Assembly: GCA_016777545.1 (NCBI GenBank)
Contig: JADHRH010000016.1
Coordinates: 1-11,861 of the forward strand
Length of the DNA stretch: 11,861 nucleotides
Reading direction: 5' to 3'
Source: Candidatus Pelagibacter sp.
GTDB lineage: Bacteria; Pseudomonadota; Alphaproteobacteria; Pelagibacterales; Pelagibacteraceae
Within the stretch, counting starts at the first letter, position 1, and every line of letters begins with the position of its first letter. A model generated the notes under the pieces. That model saw nothing but the letters and a program-made list of their open reading frames with translations. It made no database searches and was not told the origin of the DNA. Positions 7,983 through 11,861 of this stretch are shown in pieces. The position numbers were made by a program, and so were the translations under genes.

Positions 7983-7988
7983 AAAAAT

Positions 7989-9065
7989 ATGATAGATAAA
8001 TCAAAATCACTAATGAAATCGTTCGTTAGTATTTTGGCTGTATTTGCTTTAATGATAACTTTTTCATTTCAGCAGGTAAATGCAGCTGAAAAAATCAGAT
8101 GGAAAGTACAATCTACTTTCAATACTGGTTGGCCAGCGCTGGGTGACCCAGTTGCTCGTTTAGCAGACACTTTAGATAAAGCTACAGATGGAAGAATAAA
8201 ATTAAAGGTTTATGAGCCTGGAAAAATTCTTCCTCCATTAGAGATCTCACCATCAATTAGTAAAGGTGATTTGCCTGCAGCTTATAACTATATGGCTTAT
8301 GACCAAGGTAGAATTCCAGCGGCCGTTTTATTTGCGGCAGTACCGTTTGGAATGGAACCATGGGAGTATGCTGCATGGTGGTTTGAAGGAGAAGGTTCAA
8401 AGTTAGCAAATGAAATTTACAACAAGCAAAATATTAAAGTTTTGTTATGTAGTACAATTGGACCTGAAACTGCTGGTTGGTATAGAAATCCAATCACAAG
8501 TTTAGATGATCTTAAAGGTTTAAAAATTCGTTTCTCAGGATTAGGAGGAATGGTTTTAAATGAAATAGGAGCATCTGCAACTTTAATGGCCGGTGGTGAA
8601 ATTTTTGCTGCTTTAGAAAAAGGAACTCTAGATGCAACAGAATATTCGATGCCAGCAATTGATGAAGTTCTTGGTTTTCACAAAATTACTAAGTTCAACT
8701 TGTTTCCAGGTTGGCACCAAGTATCAACATCTACTCACTTCATGGTCAACTTAGACTTATGGAAAAAAATGGGTGCAGCTGACCAAGCTTTATTCGAAAT
8801 GGCTTGTACAGCAGCAGCTATGAGAGCAATTACAACTGGTGAATTTTTACAAGGAAAACAAATTGCAAGTTTCCCTTCTAAAGGTGTAACAGCTGCTAGA
8901 TTGCCTGATAGTGTATTGAGAGAACTTCAAAAAGTTAGTGCAAAAGTTATGGCAGAACAGTCTGCTAAAGATGCTGACTTTAAAAAAGTTTGGAATTCTC
9001 AACAAGCATTCATGAAAGAATATGATGTTTGGCAAAAATGGGGTTATTTACCTAGAAACTTTTAG
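7989..9065 (+). CDS. dctP: TRAP transporter periplasmic substrate-binding protein (DctP family)
   Basis: This protein captures a small organic acid in the periplasm and delivers it to the DctQM membrane complex, which is driven by an ion gradient. It has 358 residues. A signal peptide with lysines near the start, a hydrophobic core (about 12-27) and a cleavage site near VNA/A (32-33) is clear. The family signature around LDDLKGLKIRFSGLGG (172-187) includes R181, the arginine that binds the substrate carboxylate in DctP proteins. The following AGGEIFAALEKGTLDA segment (201-216) is also typical. TEYSMPAID (217-225) lines the expected pocket and differs from the matching segment of the alpha-keto-acid binder TakP as I remember it. 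A monocarboxylate is likely, but its identity is open. It starts 61 bases after the dehydrogenase gene and is followed by a hairpin. Confidence 0.93.
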   Translation: MIDKSKSLMKSFVSILAVFALMITFSFQQVNAAEKIRWKVQSTFNTGWPALGDPVARLADTLDKATDGRIKLKVYEPGKILPPLEISPSISKGDLPAAYNYMAYDQGRIPAAVLFAAVPFGMEPWEYAAWWFEGEGSKLANEIYNKQNIKVLLCSTIGPETAGWYRNPITSLDDLKGLKIRFSGLGGMVLNEIGASATLMAGGEIFAALEKGTLDATEYSMPAIDEVLGFHKITKFNLFPGWHQVSTSTHFMVNLDLWKKMGAADQALFEMACTAAAMRAITTGEFLQGKQIASFPSKGVTAARLPDSVLRELQKVSAKVMAEQSAKDADFKKVWNSQQAFMKEYDVWQKWGYLPRNF

Positions 9066-9098
9066 TATTTAATACTTTTAAAGTTTATAATAAAGTTA

Positions 9099-9133
9099 AA
9101 AAGCAGTCGGTTTTGCCGGCTGCTTTTGTTTTT
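9099..9133 (+). terminator. Rho-independent terminator/attenuator between the binding protein and membrane subunits
   Basis: A 12-base-pair stem (9099-9110 with 9116-9127, one G-T wobble) closes a five-base loop. A T-rich run (9124-9133, broken by one G) follows. The upper stem is rich in G and C, conspicuous in this genome. Its position directly after dctP and before dctQ suggests partial termination or protection of the dctP message from 3' decay, giving more binding protein than membrane subunits. On the minus strand it also has a short T run. Confidence 0.85.
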
Positions 9134-9148
9134 AAAAGAAATTTTTTT

Positions 9149-9718
9149 ATGGCGAATGATTTTACAAAATTAGAAAATAGTTTAGATAAAAAACTACAGC
9201 TCAAACACTGGCCAATCACAAAAAAAATAGATGGGTTTGTGACTAGTGTTGGTGAAGTATTTAATTGGATATGGGTTGTTTTAGTTGCTGTAATTATTCT
9301 TAATGTCATTCTTAGATATGTATTTAAGAGTGGTATGATTGAATTGGAAGAATTACAATGGCATCTATATGCTGTAGGGTGGTTAGTTGGCTTGTCATCT
9401 ACTTACGTAGTAGATCAACACGTTAGGGTAGATGTTTTGACTGACAGCATGGCTTACAGAAGAAGACTGTGGTTTGAGTTTTTTGGAATTCTTTTATTGT
9501 TTTTACCATTCATTATTTTAGTACTTATTTACTCAGTTCCATTTTTTGAACTATCATGGGAAACAAGTGAAAGATCTACTTCTGCAAATGGACTTCCTGC
9601 ACGATGGCTTGTAAAAGGCTTTCTAGTATTTAGTTTCTTTTTATTATTATTAGCTGGCTTATCAAGATTAATTAGGGTTCTAACAACTATTCGACTAGGG
9701 TTTGAAAAAATAAAATAG
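9149..9718 (+). CDS. dctQ: TRAP transporter small membrane subunit (DctQ family)
   Basis: This is the small integral membrane component of a TRAP transporter, which works with the large DctM subunit and the periplasmic binding protein. It has 189 residues and four predicted helices (about 37-57, 68-88, 108-132 and 153-176). The family signature is visible: acidic residues before helix two in ELEELQWHLYAVGW (65-78), then DQHVRVDVL (89-97). The ATG at 9149 is chosen; an in-frame TTG at 9113 would lie inside the terminator hairpin. No Shine-Dalgarno is visible, unlike the strong sites of the two preceding genes, so lower translation is likely. It abuts dctM with no gap (TAG directly followed by ATG). 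The about 20 soluble residues before the first helix look normal for the larger DctQ proteins. Confidence 0.92.
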   Translation: MANDFTKLENSLDKKLQLKHWPITKKIDGFVTSVGEVFNWIWVVLVAVIILNVILRYVFKSGMIELEELQWHLYAVGWLVGLSSTYVVDQHVRVDVLTDSMAYRRRLWFEFFGILLLFLPFIILVLIYSVPFFELSWETSERSTSANGLPARWLVKGFLVFSFFLLLLAGLSRLIRVLTTIRLGFEKIK

Positions 9719-11080
9719 ATGGAATTAATTTCAGAATACTACATGTCAATATTGCTCTTTTTGAGCTTCATAACTTTAATTTTTATTGGTTTCCCTGTTG
9801 CGTGGACAATGGGAGGTTTAGCGGTATTATTTACTCTCATTACAATGTTGTCTGATAGCTATTTAGACACTTTCTTTGGAGTTGATTGGAAATTTTCTTC
9901 GATGGTAGTTTATAGGCTGTATGGAGTTATGGCAAACTGGGTCCTTGTTGCTCTTCCAATGTTTATTTTTATGGGAATAATGATGGATAAATCTGGAATT
10001 GCAGAAGATTTAATGACAGATCTTTCAAAATTGTTTGGTCGTATGAGAGGAGGTTTGGCAATAGCAGTTGTCTTTATTGGGGTGCTATTAGCAGCCTCAA
10101 CAGGCATCATAGGGGCGTCTGTTGTTTTATTAACAATTCTGGGTGTTCCTTTAATGTTAAAAAATAATTACAGTCCAGACCTTGCATGTGGAGTTGTTTG
10201 TGCAACTGGTACACTTGGAATTTTAATACCTCCTAGTATTATGCTTGTAATTATGGGTGACCAAGTAAGAATTTCGGTAGGTGACCTATTTATGGGGGCA
10301 GTATTTCCTGGCTTGATGCTTGGTTTATTATATACAATTTTTATTATTACTTATGCTTACTTAAAGCCAAAAGTTGCACCAGCTCCTAAAAGTGCAGAGC
10401 CTGTTTCTTTAGATATAATTTTAAGAGTATTTAAATCAATTATACCACCAGCTTTATTAATAATAGCAGTCTTAGGAAGTATTTTTATGGGTATAGCAAC
10501 TCCTACAGAGGCATCAGGAGTAGGTGCGTTAGGGGCATCTATTTTAGCTCTTATAAGAGGAAGGCTTTCTTTCAAGGATTTAAAAAGTGTAATTAGAAAA
10601 ACTACACATACAACAGCGTATATATTTGCACTGTTTGTAGGAGCAACGATGTTTGCTTTAGTTTTAAGAGGATTAGGTGGAGACGAATTAATTGAAGGTG
10701 CACTCAAAGGATTACCTTTTGGACCCAATGGAGTTGTTATAGTTGTTCTGTGTATTGCTTTCATATTAGGTTTCTTTTTAGATTGGATAGAAATTACATT
10801 AATTTTATTACCTTTTTTAGCACCAGTGATGGTTGATCTTGGTGTTGATATGGTATGGTTTATAGTTATGTTTGCAGTTGTTCTACAAACTTCTTTTATA
10901 ACTCCACCAGTTGGTTTCGCCTTATTTTATATGAAAGGTGTAGCGCCTCAAGGAATAACAATACAAAATATTTATAGAGGAATAATTCCTTTTGTAATTT
11001 TACAAGCAATAGCAGTTGCAATTGTTTTTAATTTTCCAAAAATTGTTACATGGCTACCAAAAGTAGCTTATGGTCCATAA
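9719..11080 (+). CDS. dctM: TRAP transporter large permease subunit (DctM family)
   Basis: This is the transport channel of the TRAP system, a 453-residue inner-membrane protein with about a dozen hydrophobic helices. Recognisable DctM motifs are GFPVAWTMGG (24-33), PMFIFMGIMMDKSG (80-93), the first re-entrant segment around STGIIGASVV, the GTLGILIPPS stretch, IATPTEASGVGA in the middle, and FITPPVGFALFYMKG near the C-terminus. It is slightly longer than the shortest DctM proteins; the extra residues lie in the N-terminal loop and after the sixth helix region, as in the larger DctM subgroup. It directly follows dctQ, so the two are surely co-translated. No hairpin terminator was seen after it, so transcripts may continue into the small secreted protein gene and mdh. 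The substrate cannot be read from this subunit. Confidence 0.95.
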   Translation: MELISEYYMSILLFLSFITLIFIGFPVAWTMGGLAVLFTLITMLSDSYLDTFFGVDWKFSSMVVYRLYGVMANWVLVALPMFIFMGIMMDKSGIAEDLMTDLSKLFGRMRGGLAIAVVFIGVLLAASTGIIGASVVLLTILGVPLMLKNNYSPDLACGVVCATGTLGILIPPSIMLVIMGDQVRISVGDLFMGAVFPGLMLGLLYTIFIITYAYLKPKVAPAPKSAEPVSLDIILRVFKSIIPPALLIIAVLGSIFMGIATPTEASGVGALGASILALIRGRLSFKDLKSVIRKTTHTTAYIFALFVGATMFALVLRGLGGDELIEGALKGLPFGPNGVVIVVLCIAFILGFFLDWIEITLILLPFLAPVMVDLGVDMVWFIVMFAVVLQTSFITPPVGFALFYMKGVAPQGITIQNIYRGIIPFVILQAIAVAIVFNFPKIVTWLPKVAYGP

Positions 11081-11098
11081 AAACTTACAATACATTTA

Positions 11099-11533
11099 AT
11101 GAAAAAAATTATTTTTTTATTTATATCTTTATTCATTATAAGTTTTGCTAAAGCAGATACCAATACTTCTTTAAAAGATTATTTAGAAAAGAAAGATATT
11201 GAAGATGGCAAAACACAAATCTATTTATTAAATAGATGTAGTGCAGTTTATGCTTATGCATCAGGCATAATTTTAAAAACAGATGCTGTAAGTTCTAAAA
11301 ATTTTATTGAGATTTCAAATAATCTTTTATTTAAGTCTGTAGAATTAATGGTAATTGAAGAAGAAAAAAAATTAGAAGAAGCTCAAAAAAAAGCTGAAGA
11401 AAATAGAAAACAGCTATTCAATAATTACATAACTGATGGTAAAAAAAATTGGGAGGAGAACAAGTCACATTTTAAAGGATCATACATTTCTGGAGATATG
11501 GCAATCTGCTCAAAACTTATTGAAGATAAGTAG
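11099..11533 (+). CDS. Small secreted protein of unknown function
   Basis: I do not recognise a named family. The 144-residue product begins with a convincing signal peptide: two lysines, a hydrophobic core to about residue 17, and a cleavage site near AKA/D (19-20). The mature part has a helical segment with NRCSAVYAYASG (45-56), a charged Glu/Lys-rich helix likely to form a coiled coil (about 86-106), and a C-terminal cysteine. The only two cysteines, C47 and C137, could form a disulfide in the periplasm. It starts 18 bases after dctM without a clear Shine-Dalgarno and lies 58 bases before mdh. Whether it belongs with the transporter or with the core region around mdh is unclear. Codon use looks like that of its neighbours. 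Confidence 0.78.
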   Translation: MKKIIFLFISLFIISFAKADTNTSLKDYLEKKDIEDGKTQIYLLNRCSAVYAYASGIILKTDAVSSKNFIEISNNLLFKSVELMVIEEEKKLEEAQKKAEENRKQLFNNYITDGKKNWEENKSHFKGSYISGDMAICSKLIEDK

Positions 11534-11576
11534 ATAAAATCTAAAATTCAGTTGAATTATTGTCAATTATCAATAA

Positions 11577-11861
<285 letters not shown>

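Noticed and set aside
7929..7988. In-frame ATG at 7929 as the start of dctP, or a short leader peptide
   Set aside because: The extra 20 residues are highly charged and would bury the signal peptide; the strong ribosome binding site at 7975-7982 serves the ATG at 7989.
9064..9076. Palindrome AGTATT-T-AATACT at the end of dctP
   Set aside because: The arms are A+T-rich with a single-base centre, giving an unstable hairpin; the strong hairpin 25 bases downstream explains termination better.
9113..9148. In-frame TTG at 9113 as the start of dctQ
   Set aside because: It lies in the loop and stem of the terminator hairpin and has no ribosome binding site; the ATG at 9149 gives a normal DctQ N-terminus.
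10357..10764. Open frame of 135 codons on the minus strand inside dctM
   Set aside because: It is fully antisense to a well-conserved gene, has low-complexity Pro/Ile/Ala-rich composition typical of frames opposite membrane proteins, and shows no recognisable domain.

Overview
The window looks like a streamlined alphaproteobacterial genome of the SAR11/Pelagibacter type. It is strongly A+T-rich, gaps between genes are mostly a few bases to a few tens of bases, several genes overlap, and an asd-sdhCDAB run lies close to mdh. The protein motifs are alphaproteobacterial. This assignment comes from gene order and composition, not from a database match. No rRNA, tRNA, insertion sequence or CRISPR array was found. 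The longest stretch without a gene is about 170 bases.

Layout. Positions 45-4302 (+ strand) hold aspartate-semialdehyde dehydrogenase (asd) followed by the complete succinate dehydrogenase operon sdhC-sdhD-sdhA-sdhB, with start/stop overlaps or tiny gaps. Positions 4292-6574 (- strand) hold a two-gene unit: a CoA-acylating methylmalonate-/malonate-semialdehyde dehydrogenase (mmsA), then an IclR-type regulator whose 3' end overlaps the 3' end of sdhB. A 171-base divergent promoter region (6575-6745) carries a 9+9 base inverted repeat. Positions 6746-11080 (+ strand) hold an iron-dependent alcohol dehydrogenase and a complete TRAP transporter: periplasmic binding protein, a strong terminator-like hairpin, then the small and large membrane subunits. 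A small secreted protein of unknown function (11099-11533) and the 5' part of malate dehydrogenase (11592 to the window end) close the window.

How it fits together. The six genes between sdhB and the small secreted protein read as one regulated catabolic cassette: import of a small organic acid by the TRAP system, oxidation of a hydroxyl group by the Fe-ADH, and conversion of a carboxylated semialdehyde to acetyl- or propionyl-CoA plus CO2 by MmsA, under IclR control. A hydroxy-acid such as 3-hydroxypropionate or 3-hydroxyisobutyrate is a reasonable guess but is unproven. The product would enter the TCA cycle encoded by the flanking genes.

The most striking observation concerns succinate dehydrogenase. 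Both histidines that bind heme b in the E. coli enzyme are replaced (Gln80 in SdhC, Phe63 in SdhD). SdhD has no histidine at all, yet the quinone-site residues and all iron-sulfur and flavin residues are kept. This predicts a heme-free membrane anchor.
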